DNA of 64,000 bases from Acidobacteriota bacterium (GCA_016208495.1 JACQXX010000104.1:22664-86663); one strand, 5' to 3'; counted from the first letter of the stretch, positions 1 through 7,529 are shown. A program made the numbers and translations. The notes: a model not told the origin generated them from the letters alone.

Positions 1-40
1 TTCAGGGTTCAGGGTTTTCAGATTTATGTCCTTTTCTGAA
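1..40. repeat. GGGTTCA-arm repeat, partial copy with core
   Basis: Two GGGTTCA words are followed by a core like TTTTCAGATTTATGTCC. The same core follows the same words near 8296 and 31459, and appears inverted near 18828 and 44625. The window edge cuts the left arm. The core supplies the suhB stop codon (TAA read on the minus strand at 24-26) and its last two codons. Confidence 0.75.
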
Positions 41-794
41 CAAGAACCGCGCTCATTTCCTGGTGAATCAAGCCGTTACTGGCCAAAACTTCGGGGACGT
101 ACCAGTCAAAAGTGCCGTGATCAAAGCGGGTTACGGTGCCTCCGGCTTCAGTCACAATCAAACCACCAGCGGCCATATCCCACGGCGCCAGGTTCAATTC
201 CCAAAATCCATCAAACCGGCCCGCCGCAACATAACACAAATCCAGCGCGGCTGAACCATCGCGCCTGACGGCCTGGGCCGCACCCAGAAACTGACTGAAG
301 TGGTCCAGGTTGATTTTGGGCGACGTGCGCACATTGTAGGGAAAGCCGGTGCAGAGCAATGCCTGATCAAGACGCGCAACGGTTGATACCCGGATGGCGC
401 GTTCATTGAGCGTTGCTCCCTGACCGCGTTCCGCTGCAAAGAGTTCATCACGGACTGGATCATAAACCACGCCCAGCAACACGTGGCTTTCATGCTGGAG
501 CGCAATCGAAACACTATAAAACGGGTACCCGTGGGCATAATTCGTCGTGCCGTCCAACGGATCAATGATCCACCGATAGGGTGAAGTCTGCTCAAATAAA
601 CCACTTTCCTCGGCCAGTACCTGATGTTTTGGATAGTGATTGGCAATCTGGTCACGAATAAACTTTTCCGAAAGCAGATCAACCTCAGTCACCAGGTCAA
701 TCTGTCCTTTATGGCGGACTTCAAAATCACGTCCGACGTGTTCGCGCAGTATTTTTCCGGCATCTTTGGCCAGTTGTTTTGCAAATGAAAGCAT
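24..794 (-). CDS. suhB: Inositol-1-monophosphatase family protein
   Basis: Predicted Mg2+-dependent phosphatase of the inositol monophosphatase/SuhB family, cytoplasmic, hydrolysing myo-inositol-1-phosphate or a related sugar phosphate. The 256 residues match the family length. Metal-site motifs are all visible: the EE pair of AEESG near residue 62, WIIDPLDGTTN at 75-85, and WDMAAGG near 205-211 with the last catalytic Asp. An inositol-3-phosphate synthase lies elsewhere in the window (19814-21151), so an inositol synthesis role is plausible, although SuhB homologues can also act on other substrates or bind transcription complexes. The stop codon falls inside a GGGTTCA-type repeat core, so the last residues may be repeat-derived. 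Confidence 0.9.
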   Translation of the reverse strand: MLSFAKQLAKDAGKILREHVGRDFEVRHKGQIDLVTEVDLLSEKFIRDQIANHYPKHQVLAEESGLFEQTSPYRWIIDPLDGTTNYAHGYPFYSVSIALQHESHVLLGVVYDPVRDELFAAERGQGATLNERAIRVSTVARLDQALLCTGFPYNVRTSPKINLDHFSQFLGAAQAVRRDGSAALDLCYVAAGRFDGFWELNLAPWDMAAGGLIVTEAGGTVTRFDHGTFDWYVPEVLASNGLIHQEMSAVLVQKRT

Positions 795-805
795 GGAGAA
801 ATCCT

Positions 806-865
806 TTGTTGGGGCTTGGGGCTTGGGGCTTGGAAGGTATTGATTCCTAAATACAAGTCCCCATC
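806..865. repeat. CTTGGGG-arm repeat with TATTGATTCC core
   Basis: Three tandem GGGGCTT words (811-831) run into the core GGAAGGTATTGATTCCTAA (832-850) and then an inverted arm-like ACAAGTCCCC. The same core recurs inverted at 12166-12200 and, with other arms, at 57031-57052 and 58519-58538. It lies just upstream of suhB and downstream of the 608-residue gene. Confidence 0.7.
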
Positions 866-924
866 AAAAAGGGATGAACCAAAATTCCATCCCCCATTTA
901 AGGACTTGTACCAAGCACCAGTCA

Positions 925-2751
925 CTAATCGCCTGCCAGAAAATCCAATGTATTGGCCGGCAAGCCCTTTTCTTTGAGATATTTCTGCTCCATTTCCTCG
1001 ATTCGGAAACGGTCCAGTCCGCTGTTTTCCAGAAAGTCGTCTCGCAACTGACGGTCTCGGGATTCGATGATGCGTGGGAGCAACTCCTGAAGGTATAACC
1101 CTTCTTCACGCAAAGCAATCAACACTGACGCAAACAATTCATCCGGAATGGGCTCTTGAATCAAACCATCCTGTTCTAATTGACGATTGACGGTATTGCG
1201 CAAAAAAGCCTGTTCGTTTTTATCGAGCGGTGCCTTATGGATTGAGCGCACAATCTGTCGCACATGGGCTTCAATGGCCCGCCGCAGCCGAAAATGATGA
1301 TTGATGGCCCCAACACTATCAATCACGGCTTTGGGGGTGGTTTCTCCGTTCACCAGTTCATTTACACCGTGCTGGATAGCCAGTAACCGCTGCCGGCCAT
1401 AGGTATTGAGATAGCGATTGCGCATCAGAGGCTCAAAAAACAACTGGTGGAATAACCCTTTCTGGATGTTCTCAAAAATCAGGCAGTTCCGGGCAAGGGT
1501 AAACAATCGCTCTTCGGTCAGGTCATAGTCGTCAATAAACGCCACGCTATTGAGAACCGCGCTCACCAAATCAAACCGGTCAAAGTGGCCAATGATGGTA
1601 TGAAACGCCTCGATGGCAGCTTCATTTCCGCTCTGCTTCTGCCAGGATTCAAGGTCCTGGTTGAGTTCGTCAAGCGCCTTTTCAAAGAGCAAGGATCGGT
1701 TTTCGACAGCTTGCTGCTTAAACTCCATCAGCTTGACATAGAGTTCGGTAACCGGCTCAGGAGCCCCGTCAATAAACAGGCTTTGCAAGAGGCGACGAAC
1801 TTCCGCCACATAACCCGGTTCGGCAGCGGCTGGTTCTTCCCGTCGTTGAAGACTCTTATCCAGACGATCAAAAATCTGGGTTGGAAGATGACGGCGCGTT
1901 GCCAATGCCCGTAACCGGTTAAGTCGCGGTAACGCGCTCTTTTCAGAGATGTTATGCGTGTAATAGGTCACCAGGGTCTCTTCGTATTGGCTGATGATGT
2001 CCTGATTTTCCGCCATATCGCTGAGCACACAAATTTCCAGGCGCTCCTGCTGTTCCCAACTGATTCCGTTTTCCTGAGCGAGCTGATCGAGGCGACTCCG
2101 GTCCAGCGTCTTGATTGGTTTGCCGGTTCGCTGCATATCGCGAAAGACCTGAGCATAGTGTTCGGCCCGCCGGTCCGTCAGACGCATTAAAAAAAGCGTC
2201 CATTTGGGAATTCCAAGTTCCTGATAAAGTTCACGGGCCAGTTTGGCACCAGTTTTATCTTGTGACAGATCATAGCGTTTCAGGAATTTCCCAACCAACC
2301 GCAGGATCACTTCCTGTGCGCTTCGCACACCGCCCTGAATATCACCAGCAATAAAGAAAAAATAATTGGTGAGGGCATGGCCTTCGCGAAAGAGCCGTTC
2401 ATAGGTCTCGGTCGCATCGGTTTCAGTGGTAAAAGACAGGTGCTCCTCCGTATCGCCATAGCGAACGCCGTAAATCACCAGGCGATTGCGAACATCACGC
2501 TTCAAAATGTCCTTCACCGGGCGATCAATTGCATACATATAAGGACACATTGATCCGCCTGTCCCAAAATGAAGGAGTCGGTCGCCATAAAGCCGAATTT
2601 CATTCCCACCTGAAAAAAAGCGGTCAAACGACTCGGCTGAATCGGTTTTTTCCTCATAAAAAAACCTGACGCTGAGATTGCTTCCGACAATCGTCGTGTA
2701 GAACTCGTAGTGCTCGCCCACTTGTCCATGCAGACAGATATCTTGAATCAC
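925..2751 (-). CDS. Hypothetical protein, 608 residues
   Basis: Long intact reading frame with ordinary codon use, so clearly a gene, but I do not recognise a named family with certainty. No signal peptide or membrane segment is visible. The N-terminal ~180 residues look globular (beta-rich, with FFSGGNEIRLYG and RLVIYGVRYGDTEEHL); the remainder is strongly helical and charged, including a probable coiled-coil stretch around residues 330-400. There are no obvious nucleotide-binding or metal motifs. It resembles conserved uncharacterised cytoplasmic proteins of delta-proteobacteria and acidobacteria, but that is an impression from style. It stands alone between two repeat clusters, so context gives no function. 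Confidence 0.75.
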   Translation of the reverse strand: MIQDICLHGQVGEHYEFYTTIVGSNLSVRFFYEEKTDSAESFDRFFSGGNEIRLYGDRLLHFGTGGSMCPYMYAIDRPVKDILKRDVRNRLVIYGVRYGDTEEHLSFTTETDATETYERLFREGHALTNYFFFIAGDIQGGVRSAQEVILRLVGKFLKRYDLSQDKTGAKLARELYQELGIPKWTLFLMRLTDRRAEHYAQVFRDMQRTGKPIKTLDRSRLDQLAQENGISWEQQERLEICVLSDMAENQDIISQYEETLVTYYTHNISEKSALPRLNRLRALATRRHLPTQIFDRLDKSLQRREEPAAAEPGYVAEVRRLLQSLFIDGAPEPVTELYVKLMEFKQQAVENRSLLFEKALDELNQDLESWQKQSGNEAAIEAFHTIIGHFDRFDLVSAVLNSVAFIDDYDLTEERLFTLARNCLIFENIQKGLFHQLFFEPLMRNRYLNTYGRQRLLAIQHGVNELVNGETTPKAVIDSVGAINHHFRLRRAIEAHVRQIVRSIHKAPLDKNEQAFLRNTVNRQLEQDGLIQEPIPDELFASVLIALREEGLYLQELLPRIIESRDRQLRDDFLENSGLDRFRIEEMEQKYLKEKGLPANTLDFLAGD

Positions 2752-2768
2752 GACCGCACCCCTTAAGA

Positions 2769-2895
2769 CGAATGAAGAATGAAGAATGAAGAATTGAGAA
2801 TGCAGAATGTAGAATGAAAAAGGCAGAATTGGAATGAAGAAAGTGGCTGGTGGTTAGTGATTAGTGGCTAGTGGTTAGTGATTAGTGGTTAGTGA
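2769..2895. repeat. GAATGAA and GTGGTTAGTGATTA tandem-word repeats
   Basis: Roughly 2769-2830 is made of GAATGAA/GAATTGAGAATG words and 2848-2895 of GTGGTTAGTGATTAGTGG words. Both word families recur inverted elsewhere: GAATGAA at 11886-11925 and 12210-12250, GTGGTTAGTG at 58473-58575. The stretch is upstream of the 608-residue gene and has no coding potential. Confidence 0.8.
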
Positions 2896-3102
2896 TGCCA
2901 GTTAAGGGTTGAAGCCGTTTTGGTTCTCAGCCCACGAAGTAGGCGCCGGCTTGTAGCCCAGGGCGAGTCTTCGAGCCCTGGGAATGACCCGCATCCGGTG
3001 GTGGCGCGTCCAAAGCGACGCTGACCACCGGCTCACCTTACTCCATCCCAACGGGGATGAAAACTAAAAAACTTCAACCCTTAACTGGCATCACTAACCA
3101 CT
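2884..3102. repeat. Structured element bounded by a perfect 31-bp inverted repeat
   Basis: 2884-2914 and 3072-3102 are perfect reverse complements (31 bp). Between them lie three further hairpins: CCCAGGGC/GCCCTGGG (2957-2982), CCGGTGGT/ACCACCGG (about 2995-3031) with an inner GCGTC/GACGC pairing, and CATCCC-AACG-GGGATG (about 3046-3060). The outer arms include the GTGGTTAGTG words. The arrangement resembles REP/MITE-like structured repeats; no transposase is linked to it here. Confidence 0.7.
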
Positions 3103-3106
3103 TTCT

Positions 3107-3787
3107 TCATTCTTTTGGCTTCTCCGGTTCAGTTTTTTCTGGCTTGTCTTTGCTGACGAGGGTCAGGGCAATATTGCGGCGCTCGTTCTTTTGCACGTCA
3201 ATGTCTTTGGAGGTCGGGCGGTACCCGTCAGCCGAAGCCGTCACCCGGTACAGGGCATTGCGGCCCGGTAACCGGAAAGAAAATTCACCGGCGGTGTTGG
3301 TCATATATTCACCGACCTTGCCGGCGGTTGATTTTCCATCGGCCCCAATGCGCTCGATGACAACTTTGGCCAGCGCCAGTGAAAGCCCCTGTTTAGTAAA
3401 GACAGCGCCGCGAATTACCGACACGGCCCGTTCGGCTAATAACGAAATCGGATCTTTGATCGTGATCGGTTCGGCTTCCGCCAGGACAATCATCGTGTTC
3501 AGGCGGCGTGATTCAAACCCCGCCGCCTGGACCGCAATCAGGTAGGTACCAGAACGCAGCCCGGTAAACCGAAATTTTCCGTCTGCTCCCGTGGATACTT
3601 CGACCTCTTTGCCCGTCCCATTGTTTCGGGCCACAACTGTCGCGTCTGCAATCGGCTTATCTGTCTCTTTGGAAATCACTTTGCCGGAAATTTCGCCTTT
3701 GGCCTGACGTGCCAGCAGCGATGGGGAAGATACATACAACGTGACCAGGGACATCCCGGCACTGGATAAAAACTGTCTTCGGTTCAT
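3107..3787 (-). CDS. Secreted protein with carboxypeptidase-regulatory-like domains
   Basis: 226-residue exported protein. The N-terminus, MNRRQFLSSAGMSLVTLY, is a twin-arginine-type signal (NRRQFL followed by a hydrophobic core and an ARQA-like cleavage region). After it come two carboxypeptidase-regulatory-like/transthyretin-fold segments, roughly residues 30-115 (GKVISKETDKPIADATV) and 120-205 (IRGAVFTKQGLSLALAKV), then a charged PEKTEPEKPKE tail. Such domains are usually surface-exposed beta-sandwiches without catalytic activity; role unknown. Its ATG overlaps the stop of the upstream kinase remnant (ATGA), so the two were once translationally coupled. Disruption of the kinase may have left this gene without its normal promoter. 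Confidence 0.8.
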   Translation of the reverse strand: MNRRQFLSSAGMSLVTLYVSSPSLLARQAKGEISGKVISKETDKPIADATVVARNNGTGKEVEVSTGADGKFRFTGLRSGTYLIAVQAAGFESRRLNTMIVLAEAEPITIKDPISLLAERAVSVIRGAVFTKQGLSLALAKVVIERIGADGKSTAGKVGEYMTNTAGEFSFRLPGRNALYRVTASADGYRPTSKDIDVQKNERRNIALTLVSKDKPEKTEPEKPKE

Positions 3788-4423
3788 AAAATTTTTGGGT
3801 GGGTGAGTGTTTTCGCTGTTTCCAGCGGATCAGTATGTTGCGGCGATGGTTCACCAGTATTCAACTGGCGAGTGACGCTACCGGTTAAGGGCACAATCGA
3901 AGCAATTGTTTCAGTTTCCACCTCAACCAGATCAGCTTCGCCGGCTTCACTCGTCAGCATCATGGTTGCCTGGGACGGCGGCGCCGCTGCTTTGAGATCC
4001 ACAGCCTCCGCCAGTTCACGAGCCAGATCTTCAGCGGTTGGACGGGCCTGCGGATCTTTTGCCAGAGCTGAAAAGACTAATGTCTCAACGGCTTCTGGGA
4101 TTTCAGGAAGTGCCCGTCTTAGCGAAGCCGGCATTTCACGAAGATGGGCCAGGATAATCGAGATGACTTCCCCGCCGGTTGTCCGAAAAGGAACATCACC
4201 GGAAAGCATCTGGTAGGCGACCACGCCCACATTATAGACATCCGTTTTTCCATCATAGGGTTTATCGGCAAAGCGTTCCGGCGCCATATAAGTCGGCGTT
4301 CCAATGATTTTTCCAGCTTCAGTCAGACTGTGCATCTCGACTTGATCAGTGGCCTCTCCCATCAATTTGGCAATTCCGAAATCAACCACTTTGACCACTT
4401 CGCCATGATCAGTCTGGTTTGAA
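3784..4423 (-). pseudogene. Ser/Thr protein kinase, C-terminal fragment
   Basis: C-lobe of a Hanks-type bacterial Ser/Thr kinase, from the DFG motif (VVKVVDFGIAKL) through the activation segment (GTPTYMAPERF) and DVYNVGVVAYQMLSGDVPF to the end, followed by an acidic tail of about 100 residues without a membrane segment. The N-terminal part, including the catalytic loop HRDIKPDN, lies beyond the inserted TnpB element at 6166 and above. Residues directly 5' of the DFG region (NQTDHGEVV) fit the joint expected if the insert were removed. No independent start codon with a clear ribosome site precedes it, so it is probably not translated. It overlaps the next gene by ATGA. Confidence 0.8.
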
Positions 4424-4620
4424 CCTCCCCGCTCTACCGCTACGCGGTTGAGGACGGGGATTCTTCCTGTTCCGGACAACCGCTTCCGTTCCTGCTCGAA
4501 GCAGACGGCTCTAAGTTGCCTTTTCCAGGTCTCGCGCGAGACGCTCTTCCGGTCGGTGGCGGACCGGTTTGGAAACCCAGTTCCCGCTGTCGCGTCTGTG
4601 ACACGTCCACCAGTTCTGGG
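4424..4620 (-). ncRNA. Candidate omega (reRNA) of the TnpB element
   Basis: In characterised TnpB systems the guide-RNA scaffold is encoded by the 3' end of tnpB plus the right-end hairpin, with the guide read from DNA just outside the element. Here the 3' end of tnpB runs into the right-end palindrome (4427-4459), and transcription on the minus strand would then read kinase DNA beginning around AAACCAGACTGATCATGG. The 5' limit is a guess. Location and hairpin are seen; function is inferred from the family. Confidence 0.4.
4427..4459 (-). repeat. Right-end hairpin of the TnpB element
   Basis: Imperfect palindrome with an inner ACCGC/GCGGT stem and an outer CCCCG/CGGGG stem. It is the right end relative to tnpB and matches the left-end hairpin at 6123-6155 in the same orientation. 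Confidence 0.75.
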
Positions 4621-6029
4621 CCGACCGCGCCTGGTCTTGAATTTGGTTTCAAGCCGGACGCCAAGGTTCGATGGCGATGGATACCGGATCGTGCCTCATT
4701 CAGATTCACGACCCATTTTCCGTCGGTCCAGAAGGTATAAAGTGCGAGATAGGCCGAAAATTGATCTCTCGGAGCAGTGAACCCGCAGGTGTCGCACCAG
4801 TGGGTTCGCTCCGAGAGGGTCTTTTTCTTTCGATTCCCGCACAAACAGGTTTGAGAGAGCGCAGTTTGGGCCGTGTTGATCAGCCGTGTGCCACCCCCGA
4901 GCGTTTCGGCTGTGCGGGTTAAAATGCCTTCGAAGGCTGATGGCGCGTGATGCTGGATTGATCGTCCAAACTGCTTTTGCCAGCCACGGTAGCTGACTTT
5001 TTCGGTGTGAATTTGATTGCCGAGCCGGACAATTCGGTTTGCCAACCGTCCGTGGAGACTCTTTCGCTGGGCAGTTTTGCGGCGTTCCAGATCCTTGAGT
5101 TGCTGTTTCGTCCGCCGATATCTGGAGGATTGTTTCCACTGCTTCCGGCCCTTTTTGACCGTCCCGTTTGGCTGGTAGTTGTGTGGATTGGTCGCCCTCT
5201 GACTTCGGTCCAGTCGTCGCTGGAGTCTCCGAATTTCAGCCTGTCGGCGGTCGAGTTCCTGGCTGAGTGGGATTTGAAAGCTGTCGGTGGTGGTCGAAAC
5301 CGCAATCAGTGACGGTCCAAAATCAAGTCCCACTCGCTCTCCATTCTGAGTGGTGTGTTTTTCAGGATCACGGTAGGGTTTGCCTTCCAGAATCATCTGT
5401 ACAAACCATCGTGACCGCCCATTGATCACTCGCTTGACAATCCGGGCGTATTTGACCCGGTGTTTGAGAGCGTGGACGTGGTACGGATTGGTCTCATCCG
5501 CCTTGAACTCAAATGTCAGTTTTCCAACACACACCGTTCCGGTCCCCATCACCACCCGGATTCCAGTGTCGTTGGCGTTGGTCTCAAACGACTGGAAGTC
5601 ATCCCGCCGCTTGAACCGCACCCGCTTCGCTTTTCCAACCATCACTTTTTCAATCGCTCTCCAGGCCCGTTTCGCCACTTGCTGCACAATTCGCGAATTC
5701 GTCAACCTGACAAAATGTCCTTCAACCAATCGTTGCGCCACCTTTTGCGCCTCGCCGACCGACAGTCCATATTTCTTCCGCACTTCGGCAAAGGCGGCTT
5801 TGCGTTCCTCAGACCCTTTCGGCAGTTTCCGCGCCGCTTCCCATTCCGGAGATTTCCGCGCCCGCTTCAACCGCCTCACTAACTCCCCCAACGTCGCGTT
5901 ATACACTTGCCGATAGGCATTCAACATCTTCTCCAATTGGCCGAAGCCCGCCGAATTTGTCTCCACTTCAAACGTGGCGACAAAGGATGGAGTTGAGGGT
6001 TGATGGAGTTTATCCGCTTTTTTTCTCAT
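4440..6029 (-). CDS. tnpB: RNA-guided endonuclease TnpB family protein
   Basis: 529-residue TnpB, an RNA-guided RuvC nuclease carried by IS605-group elements. Visible features: an N-terminal helical region (RQVYNATLGELVRRLKRAR); RuvC-I Asp in RVGLDFGPSLIAVS near residue 235; RuvC-II Glu in IHTEKVSYRGWQKQFGRS; a zinc-ribbon SQTCLCGN..WCDTCGF; and RuvC-III Asp in APRDQFSAYLAL. The first knuckle is CxC rather than CxxC, which I recall as common in this long-tailed clade. The ~100-residue basic, low-complexity tail after the last RuvC motif overlaps the presumed guide-RNA region and the right end. All three acidic residues are present, so the nuclease may be active. No tnpA is nearby. Confidence 0.9.
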   Translation of the reverse strand: MRKKADKLHQPSTPSFVATFEVETNSAGFGQLEKMLNAYRQVYNATLGELVRRLKRARKSPEWEAARKLPKGSEERKAAFAEVRKKYGLSVGEAQKVAQRLVEGHFVRLTNSRIVQQVAKRAWRAIEKVMVGKAKRVRFKRRDDFQSFETNANDTGIRVVMGTGTVCVGKLTFEFKADETNPYHVHALKHRVKYARIVKRVINGRSRWFVQMILEGKPYRDPEKHTTQNGERVGLDFGPSLIAVSTTTDSFQIPLSQELDRRQAEIRRLQRRLDRSQRATNPHNYQPNGTVKKGRKQWKQSSRYRRTKQQLKDLERRKTAQRKSLHGRLANRIVRLGNQIHTEKVSYRGWQKQFGRSIQHHAPSAFEGILTRTAETLGGGTRLINTAQTALSQTCLCGNRKKKTLSERTHWCDTCGFTAPRDQFSAYLALYTFWTDGKWVVNLNEARSGIHRHRTLASGLKPNSRPGAVGPELVDVSQTRQRELGFQTGPPPTGRASRARPGKGNLEPSASSRNGSGCPEQEESPSSTA

Positions 6030-6122
6030 AGTTTAACTATACTGCAAATCTACCGTTTTCGGCAAGATTTATTACTTTGTTCAGGGTCGCTCAAGCTGAT
6101 TTTTTCAGCGGTTGCGATTCAT

Positions 6123-6155
6123 CCCCGCCCTACCGCTTCGCGGTTGAGGACAGGG
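6123..6155 (-). repeat. Left-end hairpin of the TnpB element
   Basis: Palindrome with inner stem ACCGC-TTC-GCGGT, 30 of 33 bases identical to the right-end hairpin and in the same orientation. It lies between tnpB and the kinase N-terminal fragment, and its first bases are read through in the kinase frame until a stop at 6119. Confidence 0.75.
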
Positions 6156-6165
6156 CTTTCTCGCA

Positions 6166-6544
6166 TTTTTTCTGGTAAAAAAATATTGTCCGGCTTGATA
6201 TCACGGTGAATGAAACCTGAGACATGGGCTTTGGCTAGTGCCTGGCATACCGGCACCAAAATTTGGGCACATCGGAGCAGCGAACAGCGGCCAAAAAGCT
6301 TGAGTTCCTGGGTCAACGAGCGTCCAACCAGTAATTCCATCGCCAGATAGGCGATCCCGGTTTCAGAAATTCCAGAATCCAGCACTGTGACTGCATTGGG
6401 ATGATTGACCCGGCAACTGGAAATACCTTCGCGAAAGAATTGGTTGAGACTTTCAGTACGGCGTCCGGGTGCCATTTTCAAAGCGAACCAATCTCCCGCG
6501 AGTCCGGACCCAAAAGTCATGTGATTGATTGTGAATGGTTTCAA
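6166..6544 (-). pseudogene. Ser/Thr protein kinase, N-terminal fragment
   Basis: Carries kinase sequence from FFREGISSCRVNHPNAV (alpha-C region) through IAYLAMELLVGRSL to the catalytic loop HRDIKPDNIFL, where the TnpB element interrupts it; the frame then runs into the element and stops at 6119. The glycine-rich loop is absent. Upstream codons overlap, in another frame, the end of the propeller gene (6453-7529), whose own frame reads as a normal propeller blade up to about 6465. The kinase N-lobe therefore seems to have been lost in a deletion that joined the two genes. The first possible start is TTG at 6544. Not expected to make an active kinase. Confidence 0.75.
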
Positions 6545-7529
6545 GCAAGCTCAACACCACATTGTTGGGCAACCCGGCACGATCAATGTCAAAAACCGTC
6601 CAGGTATTTTTTTCAAATCGCGCCACGCCTCCGCCATAAGTGCCAACCCAGACCGCTGGAGTTCCATCCTGGCTCACGGTTTCAGTCAAACTCAGCACAA
6701 TGTTGTTTGGCAGTCCCGATGAGGTATTCCAGCCGGTCCACTGGCCATTTTCAAACCGGGAAAGTCCTCCGCCATACGTTCCAGCCCAAAGTGCTTTGGT
6801 TCCGTCAGCGGCTCTGGTTTCAAGCAGGCAAAACACAACGTCGTGGATCAAGCCCGTGCTGGTGTCAAATCGGGTCCACACACCGTTTTCCAATCGAAAC
6901 AGGCCCTTCCCTTGCGTGCCAACCCACAGCGTTGAACTTCCAGTCGAATTTTTTGATTCGAGCAGACACAAGGTTCCGCGCCCGGCCAGATCCTTGTCAG
7001 GTGTGTCAAAAGGGTTCCACCGACCATTTTCAAAAACCGACACCCCACCACGGGTTGCCACCAGGATGGTTCGTTGACTCCCAGGTAAAGTCGCTTCGAT
7101 CAAGCATTTCACCTGGTTGTGCGGCAATCCGGCTGGCTTGCCGTAGGTCGTCCAGACGCCATCCTTGAGTTGCAGCACACCACCACCATCGGTGCCAAAC
7201 CAGACACTGCCATCACTGGCTGTCAGCAATGCCCGCACAAAATTTGATTCCAGCCGGTTGGGCATATTGAAGACCGTCCACACCCGGCCATTAAAAACAG
7301 CGGCACCATCCTGTGTCCCAATCCAGAGATAGCCTTTCTGGTCAAAGGCCATGCATTGGACGGAATTTTGCGGAAGTCCGGTTTTATCAGTGCAGGTATG
7401 GAAAAAAGGTCGGCCACCTGGAAGTGGAAAGGTGGGATTCACCAGGTCAGCAGTACACACTCTGACGGCACTTGCCAGAGCAAGACACAAAATTCCGAGC
7501 CGGATGCCAGACAGTGCGAACGAGTGCAT
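6453..7529 (-). CDS. Secreted beta-propeller repeat protein, probably 3'-truncated
   Basis: Exported protein made of about seven blades of 40-45 residues, each with the pattern LW(I/V)GT..GG(G/V)..FENG.WT.F followed by GLPxNxVxxLxE, as in the sensor propellers of two-component regulators. I prefer ATG 7529, which gives the signal peptide MHSFALSGIRLGILCLALAS; ATG 7589 would add 20 residues in front. The frame stops abruptly in a blade (VRFENGTRTPY), exactly where kinase sequence starts in another frame, so the C-terminus, perhaps with a membrane segment or output domain, has probably been deleted. In related proteins such propellers sense periplasmic ligands; the ligand here is unknown. Confidence 0.8.
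   Translation of the reverse strand: MHSFALSGIRLGILCLALASAVRVCTADLVNPTFPLPGGRPFFHTCTDKTGLPQNSVQCMAFDQKGYLWIGTQDGAAVFNGRVWTVFNMPNRLESNFVRALLTASDGSVWFGTDGGGVLQLKDGVWTTYGKPAGLPHNQVKCLIEATLPGSQRTILVATRGGVSVFENGRWNPFDTPDKDLAGRGTLCLLESKNSTGSSTLWVGTQGKGLFRLENGVWTRFDTSTGLIHDVVFCLLETRAADGTKALWAGTYGGGLSRFENGQWTGWNTSSGLPNNIVLSLTETVSQDGTPAVWVGTYGGGVARFEKNTWTVFDIDRAGLPNNVVLSLLETIHNQSHDFWVRTRGRLVRFENGTRTPY

Larger units (their letters stand above)
4424..6165 (-). mobile_element. TnpB-only IS605/IS1341-type insertion element
   Basis: About 1.74 kb inserted into a kinase gene between the catalytic-loop and DFG codons. It carries one large gene (tnpB) and no tnpA, so it would need a Y1 transposase in trans. 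Near each end is a 33-bp imperfect palindrome, 4427-4459 and 6123-6155, in the same orientation and identical at 30 of 33 positions, as expected of the left- and right-end hairpins that TnpA recognises on one strand. No target duplication is seen, which fits this family. Exact tips cannot be fixed from one copy; the limits given are within roughly 10 bp. Confidence 0.8.

Noticed and set aside
1585..1914. Open frame on the plus strand inside the 608-residue gene
   Set aside because: It is a shadow of the minus-strand gene, with no ribosome site and no family-like sequence.
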